Assembly (NCBI GenBank): GCA_033557465.1
Contig: CM066034.1
Coordinates: 416,556,159-416,620,158 of the forward strand
Reading direction: 5' to 3'
From: Ichthyophis bannanicus
Taxonomy: Eukaryota; Chordata; Amphibia; Gymnophiona; Ichthyophiidae
Length of the DNA stretch: 64,000 nt
Shown here: positions 32,091 through 43,160 of the stretch, in pieces
How the letters are laid out: the number at the start of each line of letters is the position of its first letter
How positions within the stretch are numbered: the stretch's first letter is position 1
The notes under the pieces: generated by a model
Databases searched by the model: none
What the model was told of the DNA's origin: nothing
The model's input: only the letters and a program-made list of their open reading frames with translations
Made by a program: the position numbers and the translations under genes

Positions 32091-34165
32091 TTGTCTCTCC
32101 ATCGCTTTTTTCGTAAATTGCGGATCATTCATTATTTCTCTCAACAGTTAAGACCACCGGATGATTCTTTATTGGCCGCCCCTTCTAGATGGGCCCCCCT
32201 AGGAGCCATTGATGCAGCATTGGCGACTTTTCAGGACTTGGTTTTACAGGAAGTTAATGCTGTGGAGGAAAAGGGATGGCGTTCTTTTTCTAATTTAACT
32301 AAACAGCAATATGAAGCCATAGCTCAATTGTCACGTATGGATCTGGTTATTCGGAGAGCTGACAAGGGAGGTGCGGTTGTGGTATTATCATCTATCCAAT
32401 ATCAAGATGAAATTAAAATAATCGTCAACACTATTCCCTTTTACCAGAGGACCCTACATCTAACCTGTTACTGAAGGTTGAACGTGTAATGTCGGAAGCT
32501 TTACTGAATGGCTGGATTACTAAATGTGAATATGTTTTTTTGGTCAATAAACATCCAAAAATACCAGTATTCTATTTAGTTCCTAAGGTTCATAAGTCTT
32601 TATCTAGTCCTCCTGGGCGACCAATAGTGTCATGTCGAGACTCTCTATTAGAGCCGCTGTCCACGTTTTGTGACATTTTTTTGCAGCCAGCAGCTGCAAA
32701 GGTATCATCTTATATCCGTAATACGGGTGATTTTTTGAAGCAGTTGTCTACCTGCACGAATCATACAGTGTATACATTTTTGGTAACACTTGATGTTCAA
32801 GCATTGCATACAAATATTAATCAGGCTGAGGCACTTACTGGTTTGTTGACTTTTCCATTGGAGCTTCCTTCGCGAATTCCACGCTCTTTTTTGCTCACCT
32901 TGTTGGAATTGGTGTTAAACAATAATTATTTTTTATTTCAGCAATGTTTTTTTCTACAAACGTTTGGCATTGCAATGGGAGCTACGGTAGCTCCTTCTAT
33001 CGCTACCATTTATATGTCTCACTTTGAGGATTTGTATGTTTATACATCACCTTTGTTTCATAATGTAGCATTTTGGCGTCGTTTTCTTGATGACATATTT
33101 TTTTTGTGGACAGGTACAGCAAGTGATCTGGATGAATTTATAAGATCTTTGAATACCCATAAGACTAACATCCAATTCACGGCACAAATAGAGCGGTTTC
33201 AAATACAATTCCTCGACATAACTGTTCAACTGACTACAGAAGGCTTGACAACAACCTTATATAGGAAACCAGTACAACGCAACATTTTATTACAATATTC
33301 GAGTTTCCATCCTTTTCCACTTAAACGGGGTCTCCCCTATGGCCAATTTTTACGACTTTGTCGTAATTGTTCTACAGTGGCTGAATTTCAGCAGCATGCG
33401 TTGGATCTTTATAATTGGTTATTGTGTCGGGGATACCCACATTCATTGTTGAAAATGGCATGCAAGAGGGCACGATTTTATCATAGAGAATGGCTTTTAT
33501 TGCCTCGAAATATTCAGACTGAACAGAGCTCCAAGGATACTATTGTGGGAGTATTTCCATATATCAATGGTATTTCCAAGGTGGTTAAAATATTACATCA
33601 TTATTGGCCAATTCTAGGTCTGCATACTTGTTTTTCTCAAAAACGTCTGAGGGTTGCTTATAAGAGAGGCCCTAATTTGCGTGATCTGGTGGTCAAAACT
33701 ACAGCCCCTTTAGATCGCCCTCTGACACATCAGGACCTAGGACACTATATCTGTGGCTCTTGCCGTTATTGCCAACAGGCTCTTCAGGGCCCCTTTTGGC
33801 TGGATGTCCATACCCTAATAGAATACAGATCTAAATGGTGCACAGATTGTGATTCATCCTTTGTGGTTTATTTAATTCAATGTCCTTGTTCTCTTTATTA
33901 TATTGGATGCACTACTAGGAGTATGAAAATTCGCTTGGGAGAGCATGCTTCCCGCCTTCGTACTAAGAATTTATCGGCACCTTTGGTGGAACATTGTTTG
34001 AGAAAATTGCATACTTTTGATCATCTTGTCTGGCGGGTTCTAGACAGCATTCCCTTTGACCCAAGAGGCGGGGATCGTATCTCCAAATTACAAAAATTGG
34101 AGCAACGATGGATTTATAATTTGAATATGGTTTCCCCAGCGGGTTTTAACGTCTCTTTAGAGTAG
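32091..34165 (+). pseudogene. Penelope-like RT with GIY-YIG endonuclease, one frame change
   Basis: 32091-32474 holds the RT N-terminal block with LSRMDLVIRRADKGGAVVV. After a frame change near 32480, 32489-34165 is open for 558 codons: FYLVPKVHKSL, GRPIVSCRDSL, LVTLDVQALHTNI (first Asp), GIAMGATVAPSIATIYM and FLDDIFFLW (catalytic DD pair), then thumb, then a GIY-YIG nuclease at roughly residues 455-545 (VVYLIQCPCSLYYIG, KIRLGEHASRLR, LEQRWIYNLN). PLE RTs are related to telomerase RT, and the nuclease cuts the target. Only one frame change and possibly one upstream break separate this copy from an open gene, so it is young. Confidence 0.93.
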
Positions 34166-34401
34166 CACAGTATGTTGTAGCAATCTTTTCAATCAATCAA
34201 TTGGAGTTGGGGTTCCCCTGATTAGTAGGGTTCCCTTCCTACCATTGGTTGTATTTTTGCTCTATGTGGGTTAGACGGACCGATCATAATGAGACAACTA
34301 CTTGTTCATCAAGCGTTTACGTCACACGCTGATTCTTTAAAGTCTTAGGACTTCTGTTTTTTCGATAGCCAAAGCTTATACGACTGCGCGATTCACTTAA
34401 C

Positions 34402-34447
34402 CTGAAGCAGGGTCAAAAATTTATTTTATCCGAAACGGGGCCACGTC
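34402..34447 (+). ncRNA. Hammerhead-ribozyme-like motif, PLE 1
   Basis: ctgaagcagggt, a loop, atccgaaac, then cgggg-ccacg-tc. This reproduces the order of a type I hammerhead: CUGANG core, stem II, GAAA, a very short stem III (C-G, G-C) and the cleavage site GUC. One core base departs from consensus (C where A9 is expected), so activity is doubtful. Hammerheads are known in the terminal repeats of Penelope-like elements. Confidence 0.5.
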
Positions 34448-34706
34448 GTTCATCTTGATCCTTGTGGTTTTATTGAGCTCCAAATATTATGATAAGCTAA
34501 GTGTTTTACAACATTGCATGTTTAAAATGATTAAAAAGAGCAGTCACAGCAAGGGGGAGGTTTTTGTTCCTCCATCTTTTGTATGACTGTTCCGACAAAA
34601 AAGAAATTAAAAACAATATAATAACGGGTTATAGGAGGTCTGTTGTACGCTAAGGTTTAGCATTATTTCTTTGATATTTTGCCTTGAGTGGGGTTTTTTG
34701 TTTAAG
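34433..34706 (+). repeat. Right terminal repeat of PLE 1
   Basis: Direct repeat of 27568-27643 plus 31002-31205, with a few base differences, and containing the uninterrupted Harbinger target site. Confidence 0.92.
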
Positions 34707-35000
34707 TTTAAGTTTAATCACTTGATATACCGCTCAGGCCGAGGCATCAGAGCGGTTTACAATAATATATCATCTGAGGAAATAAGAAAGGAACGCCATT
34801 TGTAAAATAGGACAGAGTAGAGGACAGAAACAGTCAAAAGGTTAAGACAAAGAGAAGAAAGGGAACAGCAGGTTACCATAATATATGCATATGACAATCC
34901 AGGCCAGATCTTCAATGATAACATCGGGACAAACGCCAAGGACCAACGCCTAAGGGCAGAAGTATTTAAACATCTCATATCTGCCCTCTCCTACCCTTCC
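34707..35000 (-). mobile_element. LINE or SINE 3' end with aaactt tail
   Basis: The minus strand reads ...ttgtaaaccgctctgatgcc, then gagcggtatatcaag, then a tail of repeated aaactt units. The tgtaaaccgc...gcggtatat motif also ends the L2 at 40688 and the SINE at 44021. 5' limit uncertain. Confidence 0.65.
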
Positions 35001-35117
35001 TCCAAATTATATATATTGAGATCTAAAAGAATGTCCCCATATGCCTTATGACAAAGCCCACTGACCATTTTGGTAGCTACCCTCTGCACCTACTCCATCC
35101 TTTTGAAGGTGTGGTCT

Positions 35118-36549
35118 CTAGAATTGTACACAATACTCCAAATGGGGTCTCGCCAAAGACTTATACATAACTATCACCTCCTTCTTCCTGATGGCCATTC
35201 CTCTTCCTATGCATGCAAGCATCCTTCTGGCTTTCACCATCGCCTTCTCTATCTGTTTAGCCACCTTAAGATCCTCAGAAACAATCACGCCCAAGTTCCA
35301 CTTTTCTTCCATGGACAGAAGTACTTCATCCTCTATACTGTATTGCTCTCTTGGATTTTTGCAGCTCAAATGCATGACCCTGAATTTTTGAGCATTAAGT
35401 CTCAGCTGCCAAATTCTTGACTATTCTTAAAGCTTAGTTGGATCCCTCCTCATGTTATCTACTCCTTCCTTGCTATTTACTCAATTGCAGATTTTGGTGT
35501 CATCTGCAAAGAGGCAAATCTTATCTCACAGCCCTTTTGCAATATCACTAACAAAAATGATAAAGAGAATCAGACAAAAGACTGATCTTTGAGGCACACC
35601 ACTGGTAACATCCTTCTCAGAGTGAGCTCTATTTACCTGTACTCTTTGTCTCCTCCCACTCAACCAATTTTTAACCCAGTCAGTCACTTTAGGATCTATC
35701 CCTAGGGAGTCCAATTTATTTATGTCATCTGTGCGGAACGATGTCAAAGGCTACTGATATCTAAGTATACTACATCTAGAGCTCTTCCTTGGTCCAGCTC
35801 TTTGGTTCCAAATCAAAGAAATTAATTAGATTTGTCTGACAAGACCTGACTTTAGTAAAGCCATGCTGCCTTGGATCCTGCACTCCATTGGTCTCCAGAA
35901 ACCTCACTATCTGTTTTATCAACATTTCCATTCATTTACTTACCACAGAGATCAGACTAACTGGCCTATAGTTTCCAGCCTCATCCTTACTTCCACATTT
36001 GTGTAAAGGGACCACATCCATCCTTCTTCAGTCCTCTTGGACCACTCCTGACTCTAGAGAAGTATTAAAAAGGTTAGACACTGGAGCTACTAGAACTTCC
36101 CCAAGTTCCTTCAGTAATCTCAGATGTATCCCATCCTGCCCATTCACTTTGTCTCCTTTTAGTTTAGCTCATTCCTCACGAACACAGCCTTCTGAAAATT
36201 GTTCAAGATCCCCTTTATTTGTGTTCTTATTTGTGGATGTTTTCTGAGGTTCTGTTCCTGGCCCTTCATCTGTAAACACAGAACAAAAATATTTGTTAAA
36301 GAATTCTGCTTTATCCTCATCAGATCCTACATATACTTCCCCTTCACCCTTCAGTCTAAAAATATCACTTTTGTACTTCTTCCTCTCACTAATTGAAGAA
36401 TGTCTTGCCCCACATTTTACTGCATTGGCTATTTTTATTTCCATTTGTTTCTTTGCTTTCCTGACTACTTTTCTAGCTTCTCTTAGCTTTTCCAAATATT
36501 GATGCTTATATTCCTCTTTCTGTAATCTCTTGTATTTTATGAAGGCCAC
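35118..36549 (-). pseudogene. CR1 family B ORF2 RT, broken
   Basis: Pieces: 36549-36169 (linker and EDKAEFFNKYFCSVFTDEG), 35747-35526 (TDWVKNWLSGRRQRV, SGVPQ) and 35375-35118 (EEKWNLGVIVSEDLKVAKQ, RPHLEYCVQF). Several frame changes separate them. The middle RT blocks (YRPVSL and the catalytic region) are degraded. Confidence 0.85.
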
Positions 36550-36683
36550 CCACTTTTTTTCACCTTTTCAGCTACTTTCTTTGAGAACCATAATGGCCTC
36601 CTTTTCCTTTTACATTTATTTGCTTTCCTAATAAAAAAGGGTTGTTGTCCTTAATATATCTCCTTTCAATTTTAACCACTGCT

Positions 36684-36698
36684 TTTATATATCTCCCA
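36684..36698 (+). other. Target-site duplication tttatatatctccca, left
   Basis: The same 15 bases occur at 38073-38087. In the uninterrupted CR1 B1 copy this position is a single site. Confidence 0.9.
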
Positions 36699-36739
36699 TA
36701 CTATAAACTAAAAATTATTCCGCCCTTCACTCTCTTCAC

Positions 36740-36813
36740 AAATCTTTTCCCACCAATTGAGTGAATCCAAGGTGACTGATACTAAATACTGAAATTGTGT
36801 GTAATATTTTTTT
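36740..36813 (+). repeat. Inverted repeat arm, PLE 2 left
   Basis: aaatcttttcccaccaattg onward, reverse complement of 38002-38075 with about one mismatch. Confidence 0.93.
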
Positions 36814-36814
36814 A

Positions 36815-37518
36815 CACGTTATACTCATAGGGAATTGTTACGTGACTCGGAAAAACAACCTGAAGAGGGATTCGTTACAGGAATATTACCTTGTACGCTG
36901 AACAGCTCAAAAATTAAAACCATTTTGAAGAAACATTGGCATATTTTAGCTCTTCATCCATGTTTTCAAAAACCGTTGTGAATAGCATATACCAGGGGCC
37001 CTAATATAGGTAATCTGCTTAGTAATACACAAACCCGATTACTGCAAGCTTCAAAGGATTCTTTGATTGTACATTTTCGATGATCTAAGGGCCTATCTTA
37101 TGATCTGTGTCAACAGTCTATTGAAGGAAAAGATTGGTCTGTTCCACATACTAATATAAAACAAATATCTAAGTGGTTTACTACATGTTCTACATCCTAT
37201 GTGGTTTACATTTTAGTCTGCCCTTGTATAAAGGTGTATGTAGGTCGCACGATCAGGAAGGTGAAACTTCGTCTGCAGGAGCACGCATCTAGAATACGTA
37301 ATTCGGTTATTACAGCCCCTTTGGTACAACATTGCATAGAATTGAACCACTCATTTTCAGATTTCCGTTGGCGAATTATTGATCATGTTCCCCTGAACCC
37401 GAGAGGGGGTGATAGAGAACAACGGCTTCAATGGGTGGAACAAAGCTGGATTTTTCGTATTGATTGTTTAGAACCGAAGGGGTTGAATTTGGAACAAGAT
37501 TGGTTAAGCCTAGTCTGA
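36815..37518 (+). pseudogene. PLE 2 RT tail and GIY-YIG endonuclease
   Basis: The RT C-terminal part (TGILPCTLNSSKIKTILKKH) has in-frame stops near 36980 and 37083. From 37201 an open frame of 105 codons holds the whole nuclease: VVYILVCPCIKVYVGRT (GIY-YIG equivalent), VKLRLQEHASRIR and WVEQSWIFRID (Glu for metal binding). Diverged from PLE 1, so a different subfamily. Confidence 0.88.
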
Positions 37519-38001
37519 CATCACACAAACAAGCGTTGAATCTGGTACAGGATTGGTTGAGCCTAATTTGACATCACAAAAAGGCGGGCTGTTGAAGCCT
37601 TTAAATACTTTTTCATTATGCTTTGGACTCACAGAAGTATGACTGCAACAATGGAGAGGTCCGGTTCAGGAGACGGAGAAGTCTCGGTTTCAACAGAGCT
37701 GAAAGAAACAGCTTGATGAACGAAAAAGGATATTAATCCAGATGAGTATGAATAGCAGATATTTAAGTGTTGAGGCAGAGCTGAAGGAAAGAGTGCGGTT
37801 CTAAACGCAGTACTGTGTTCGTTGAGATCTGCAATGGTGAACTTTAATTTAATCAGGTTTGTGATGTAGCATCAGGTTTGAATGTGATTACTTCACAAGT
37901 TTTTATACGGTGGTTTGGTTACCATAATAGTAATTAAAAGGGAAGTCACGCTTCAAGAGGGAGAAATCTCTCAGGGCAATAACTTCCGACAAAAAAAAAA
38001 A

Positions 38002-38075
38002 AAAAAAATATTACACACAATTTCAGTATTTAGTATCAGTCACCTTGGATTCACTCGATTGGTGGGAAAAGATTT
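38002..38075 (-). repeat. Inverted repeat arm, PLE 2 right
   Basis: Partner of 36740-36813; overlaps the first bases of the right target duplication. Confidence 0.93.
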
Positions 38076-38087
38076 ATATATCTCCCA
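38073..38087 (+). other. Target-site duplication tttatatatctccca, right
   Basis: Partner of 36684-36698. Confidence 0.9.
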
Positions 38088-38379
38088 GCTGTTCCCATCA
38101 CGCTAACGACTCTTTGAGGCATTGGCCCATCTTGGCAAAGTTTGTTTTCCTAAGGTCTAGGACCCTCACTTTTGAATGGATTATCAACCATATCCTATCA
38201 CCACATCAACTGGTGATCACTGGATCACTGGATGTGAGATGATCACCCACTATAACATCAGAAACACTTTTGGCCTCATCAAGTGTGGGTTCTGTTATCA
38301 GCTGCTGGAATAGTTCTCCCTGTAGAGAATCCATGATTTCTTTAATTCTAGATGACATCACAGCAGGGATGTGCCAATT
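38088..38379 (-). mobile_element. CR1 family B copy (B3), 5' part
   Basis: Minus-strand endonuclease C-terminus (SRIKEIMDSLQGELFQQLI, VSDVIVGDHLTSSD). Homology to B1 stops at about 38379, where the L1-type 5' region begins. Confidence 0.88.
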
Positions 38380-38524
38380 ACTAGTAGTGTGCGTGGCCCC
38401 CGCATATATCATCATTCAGAGACCATGGGAATAATAAACACCGAGATGGTCTTGCGCACCTTTCGAAGAGAGGAAGGCTGTGAGTATCTGCATTTGGGAA
38501 GCAGCCTCTATCTGAGACCTGTTC

Positions 38525-38708
38525 ATTAAAACATAGAAACACGATGGCAGAAAAAGACCATATAGCCTCTCCAGTCTGCCCTTCCATATCAGCTACTATA
38601 GTACTTTTTTTCCTTTAGAGATCTTCTGTATTTGTTCCATGCTTTCTTGAATTTAGATACTGTCCTTGTGTCTACTACCTCCACTAGGAAACTATTCCAC
38701 AAATGAGC
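38525..38708 (-). mobile_element. CR1 3' end (family D) inside the L1-type 5' region
   Basis: Minus strand of aacatagaaacacgatggc, then agaaaaagaccatatagcc, the mirror of the CR1 tail seen at 62580-62657. Flanked by two diverged ~66-bp direct repeats (38459-38524 and 38709-38776), probably two L1 5' monomers rather than a target duplication. Confidence 0.78.
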
Positions 38709-38969
38709 ACCTTTCGAAGAGAGGAAGGCTATGAGTACCTGCATTGGGCAGCAACCCTATCTGAGACTTGTTCCTGAGCTGTTGGGAATTGCTGGCAGTA
38801 TGCACTGCCCCTATTGATGTCAGCATTGGGGACCACGTGAAGAATACAAGCTGAGCCAACTGTGGCATGGCCACAGGACTGTGGTCTGAAGGGACATGAC
38901 CAAAGGGGAGCTGCTTTGGAGCCCAAGGAACCTGTGGATTACCTTCTCTGTCTATTTCATACCTGACTT

Positions 38970-40031
38970 GGTGAGTGATATTCACTATTTAAAGAAGAAG
39001 AGGAAAGGGAAGACTCCTAAGCCAACTGTGCCTCTGAAGGGACTTCTGGATAATTATCTGATGAAGGCAGGTTGTGCCGATGTGGTATGAAATTGGCTGA
39101 GTCTCTCTCTCATTGATTCTGGAGCGTCTTTGAGGTCTGGCAGCCCAGAAACTCCATCTCCTTAAAATAACTTTGTACCTGACTTTGTTCAAGAGAACTT
39201 ACTCTTGTTTTCCACCCCAAAGCAGGGGTTGTAAGAGGAAGGAATGTTTCATCTTCTTTGGGTTCTACTGTAGGCTTTCAATAACTATTCCATTTCCAGT
39301 TCCAGTGACTCTCCCAGATTTCTCAGTGTCTGTGATAGACCCATCAGTTCCAGACTCTGTATCTTTGCTGGATATCTGGAAAGTTATGTCTAGAACTGAA
39401 TAATGTTAAGAGGCTTGGTGGCTGAACTTTGTCAGTTTACTTCTGAAGCTGTTGATAAAATGCAGGAGATGAAGGACTCAGTTGTTTTGGTGGCTAATGA
39501 TCTGAATTCATTAGATAAACATATTTCAACTTTTCATACTTTGGGAGTGAATTCAGTTAAAAAACATTTTGATTTTGCATCATAAAATGCAAGCTTTAGA
39601 AAATGTTATACAATCTAGAAATTTGCGCATTTTGAATTTTCCTGCTATTAAATTATTGTCACCTGAGATATTACTTAGGAGGTATTTAAAAGAGGTACTT
39701 CTAATGCCTAATGTGATGATTTGAAATTTGTAAGTTGTTATTTAGCTAAGAACATTTTTAATGATAAAGAGGAAGTGGGAGCAACTGAGGACTTACATTT
39801 TTTTTCTTTTGATTTAACTACATTTCTTGAGACAACACAGGATAAGATTGATCTTCATGCAACTTTGTTGGTGATGCTATTTTCAGAGTTAGATAAAAGT
39901 CAGATATTTATCTTTTATTTCAGGAAGAATAATTCCTCCTATTGTGGGCAATCTGTGAAGATTTATCCAGATGTGGCAAAAGCCACTCAAATTAGGAGAA
40001 GGGGTTTTTGTAGCTTAAGATGGCAATATTG
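38970..40031 (+). pseudogene. L1 ORF1p-like pseudogene
   Basis: Starts near the basic stretch KKKRKGKTPKPT and is broken by stops and frame changes near 39087, 39400, 39582 and 39720. Recognisable blocks: VSLLDIWKVMSRTE, then ELCQFTSEAVDKMQEM, and QSVKIYPDVAKATQIRRR near the end, matching DIWQIVSRTE and IFPDVCRSTQ in the first copy. Clearly older than that copy. Confidence 0.82.
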
Positions 40032-40322
40032 ATTATGGAAGGTACCTTCTTCTTGAAATATATCTGTAACTGTCTGATTTTCTTTCATGGGCAAGTTATA
40101 CTTTTTTTCAATCCATTACAATTGGAGTGGTTTATTTCAAAGAAGAAAAGTCAGGTTTGAAATGTTAATTAATTATTATTTTCTTTATGTTTGTGAGTTG
40201 ATGGTATAATATATAGGAATAGAGGTACTACATGTTGGCTCAGTGAGCTATTAATTTCCTTAATTATATTTTGTAAATTTCTTTCCTATTCTCCTCCTTG
40301 ATGTGGGTTAGGATTGAACTTA

Positions 40323-40686
40323 GTGGTATGTTTACTAAACTGCGGTAAGGTTGCAAATGTAACATTAGCGCGTGCTAACATTACACATGTGACATTAACG
40401 TGTCCTAACATTACCCACAGCATTAAGCACAATATGGGTGGAGAGGGGGTGGAGAGTAGGGGTCAATGGGCGAGGAGTAGGTGGGAAGAAGGCCCTGCTA
40501 CATTACCACCGGCACCTTAACACCAGGAACATTACTGTGAGTGAAAACCTGTTAGTAAGGGTGCACTTTGTGGAGAGAGAGCTTATTTAAATGTCTGTAA
40601 TGTGCTGCACATACAGGTGAGCCCAATAAAGGGATAGTAGTGCACCATTTGCAGCAACAGCATAGTGCCCAGGTATGAAAGGGAAC
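40323..40686 (+). mobile_element. Left end of a Harbinger-type element
   Basis: tta then gtggtatgtttactaaactg, which differs by one base from the terminal repeat at 27644. The following sequence has repeated taacatta units. The matching right end was not found; the L2 insertion follows. Confidence 0.7.
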
Positions 40687-40687
40687 T

Positions 40688-41895
40688 TTATTTATTTATT
40701 TATTTATTTGCATCTCTTATATACCGCGCTATTACAATCAGTGCGGTTTACAGTGGAACAGAACATAAAACAATGTAGCAGTTACATTGGGTTTACAATA
40801 AAACATGGGATACAAACTTGGAAAAACAGGGGATAAACTATGTACAGTGTTATAGAAGTGGAGGATTAAAGATCAAATGAGGGCATGGTTAAGGGTTGTA
40901 ATGTAAAGAGTGGATATGTAACAGGAGGGGTATCAGGCTAACGGTTTTTGTAGTTGGGGTTGCGTTAATTGTGAATCTTGGAGAGTACGTGTATTATGTC
41001 GGGGTTGGCTAGGGGGGATAAGATCGGAATAGTGTTTTAGGAAAAGATGGTGTTTGATAGCCTTTTTGAACGAGATTATATTGGTAATGGAACGAATTTC
41101 TGGGGGGAGGGAGTTCCATGCTCCTGGTACAAATAGTGAAAAGGCTCTATTGGATGTTGTCTTTGAACATTTTGTGATTGCTTTAGGCACTTCTAATTTG
41201 TTCAAGCATGACGAGCGTCTGTATCTGTTTGGTGGTATATGTTGGATGAGCTTGGTAAGTGGGGTGGTGGGCTGATTTCTTGAGGCCTTGAAGGTTAGTA
41301 CGAGGGCTTTGTAGAGAATTCTAGCTTGTAAAGGCAGCCAGTGTAGGTTCATCAGCACTGGAGTTATGTGCTCCGATCTAGATATTCCGGAAAGTATTCT
41401 TGCAGCGGAGTTCATGGCTAACCTCAGGGGGTTCAATGTTGCTTGTGGGAGCCCAAGGAGGATGATGTTAGCGAAGTCAAGGTGGGGGGTTACCAGTGCT
41501 TGAAATATGGTGCGGAAATCAGACGGATCAAGTAGTGGTCGTAGGTGTCGTAGTGAACGTATCTTGTGGTAAATAGATTTGGCAGTATTTTTGATATGCG
41601 GTGACATGTCCAGCTTCTGGTCGAGGATGATGCCCAAGTACCGGATGGTAGGTTTGACTGTGAGGTCGTAGTTGTTGACTCGCAGAGATGTCGGTGGTAT
41701 GAAGTTCTGATTGCGAGTGATAAAAAGGACATCAGTCTTGCTGTGATTAATGCGCAGGTTTTGGGATAGGAGCCATTCGGAGACAGCATTGAAGCATTTT
41801 GTTATTGCTGAGAAATCTGGTCGGTCAAGCTTGAAGGATGAGTACATCAGGATGTCGTCTGCATATGCTAAGCACTGAATATTGAAAGAACGGAT
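40688..41895 (-). mobile_element. L2-clade LINE, 5' truncated
   Basis: Minus strand. The 3' end is a run of aaat repeats at 40688-40710 preceded by aaccgc...gcggtatataag, an L2-type tail. The 5' break lies just before the RT catalytic box at about 41895. Confidence 0.9.
40933..41895 (-). pseudogene. L2 ORF2, RT catalytic box to C-terminus, truncated
   Basis: About 320 codons in one open frame: CLAYADDILMYSS (catalytic YADD, intact), IRYLGIILDQKLDMSPHI, PHLDFANIILLG, MNLHWLPLQARILYKALVLTFKA and AFSLFVPGAWNSLPPEIR, the usual L2 thumb and C-terminal sequence. The open frame extends upstream to 42030, but that part is unrelated flank. Lacking endonuclease and fingers, it cannot work, yet has no stop, so truncation at insertion is more likely than later decay. 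Confidence 0.9.
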
Positions 41896-41999
41896 GGTGC
41901 AAATGGGGCATAGGAGAGTGCATGTGGAACATGCAGTGGGGACTGCAGGGGCACAGGGCAGACCAGGCGGCTGCATAGGTGGCACATACGAACAGAAGA

Positions 42000-42125
42000 C
42001 CGGTAAATATGCAAGACTGTGTCTGACCAAGGTCCATCATGCCCAGTATCCTGTGACCAACAGTGTATGAACTATGGCACAGGTGCCTAGTAGGTACCCC
42101 AAAAAACACACAGGATCCACAATGC
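42000..42125 (-). mobile_element. CR1 family A 3' end fragment
   Basis: The minus strand matches about 11900-12025: gcattgtgga, then acaggatactgggcatgatg and gaccttggtcaga. Only the 3' UTR is left. Confidence 0.8.
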
Positions 42126-42687
42126 CTGCAAGGGGGCATGCAGTGCAAAGCTGTGGCCCTCACCAATAATACTTCAGGGACTCTCCCCAGGAACCTGGCC
42201 AAACATACATGAAAACCAGTACACTGGCAGCCTTTACTACATCCTCTGGTGATGGAGTGCAGGGTGTGATTATGGGTGGAAGGACAGCATATGTTCACAT
42301 AGTGGTCTGGAATAGCCAACACAGCAGCCGCAGTGCATATCCCCTAGTCCTACAGCACTCAGATGGAATAGACAATTGAACAACGAGTACCTCACCCACT
42401 GCAGACAATATTCGCAATACCTCAAACCCAACATCACACAGCTGTCCCATCCCCAGGTCAAGGATACATAACACTACCATGTGGTGATGGGGACCCTGGA
42501 GAGGCAGATGAGGGGAGTGATGTGTGACTGTCCAGGTATGCTTCTGCCCCACATGGAGCCCACGCCCTAGCTACCTGCCTATGTGCAAGTTGGCAGGCCT
42601 GGGAGCAGGTACCACCAACACTGATGGCACATGGGTATGTCAGCATGGTGTGTGGGGTAAGGTGGGAGGGAGTGTTACCTGTGTGCA

Positions 42688-43160
42688 GCTGACAAAAGCC
42701 ATGACCACATCCAGTGCACCATGAGTAATACTATATCTGCCAAGGTTCATCTGATGGGAAGCATGCAATCACCATGGATGGTAGTAGCAATGCAGCAACA
42801 CTGTGATGCACCACACACAGTTGTTGTATAGAGTCACGGGTTCAGGTCCTGGCAATGGATTTTGCTTTCCATGTCCCTGTAGCAAAATGATAGCCCACAG
42901 TGCACATACAACACCAACCTGTTCGGCTGACAAAAGCCATGGCCAGTTCCAGTGTGCCATGTGCAATACAATATCTGTCAAGGTCTGTCTGATGGGAAGC
43001 ATGCAATCACCGTGGACTGTAGTAGCAATGCAGCAGCACTGTGGTGCACCACACACAGTTGTTTTATACAGAAGAAGAGGGTCACGTGTTCAGGTCCTGG
43101 CTGTGGATCATATTCCCATGGCTACATTTTCTCCCATAGCGCAGGTATAACAGAATCATG
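42688..43160 (+). repeat. Tandem duplication of 238 bp
   Basis: gctgacaaaagccatg begins at 42688 and again at 42926. Both units hold gatgggaagcatgcaatcac, gtagtagcaatgcagca and a B-box-like gttcaggtcctgg, so each carries a tRNA-like core. They differ by point changes and a 6-11 base indel. Confidence 0.88.

Larger units (their letters stand above)
27568..34705 (+). mobile_element. Penelope-like element 1 with direct terminal repeats
   Basis: Two direct repeats of about 275 bp flank the coding part. Left repeat: 27568-27643 and 31002-31205, split by the Harbinger insertion. Right repeat: about 34433-34706. Both run from ccgaaac and acgtcgttcatcttgatcc, through gtatgactgttccgacaa, to gccttgagtgggg. 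Such terminal repeats are typical of Penelope-like elements. Between them lies an RT plus GIY-YIG endonuclease gene in pieces. No convincing target duplication was found. Confidence 0.9.
35030..36698 (-). mobile_element. CR1 family B copy (B3), 3' part
   Basis: Minus strand, continuing upstream at 38088-38379 beyond the inserted PLE 2. It ends inside the ORF2 C-terminus at about 35030 without a CR1 tail. Confidence 0.88.
36699..38072 (+). mobile_element. Penelope-like element 2, 5' truncated, with inverted terminal repeats
   Basis: 1374 bp inserted in CR1 B3 with a 15-bp target duplication. It keeps the end of RT, the GIY-YIG nuclease and a 3' region with the ttccgac motif and an A run. The first 115 bp carry a 74-bp inverted copy of the element's own 3' end. 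Confidence 0.92.
38380..40319 (+). mobile_element. Second L1-type ORF1-only element, degraded
   Basis: A 5' region of diverged monomers (the motif cacctttcgaagagaggaag at about 38458 and 38709), then decayed ORF1, then a 3' part that resembles that of the element at 25116 (ccattacaattggag against catcacagttggag). No ORF2 between ORF1 and the end. The right end is where a Harbinger-type element begins. Confidence 0.75.
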
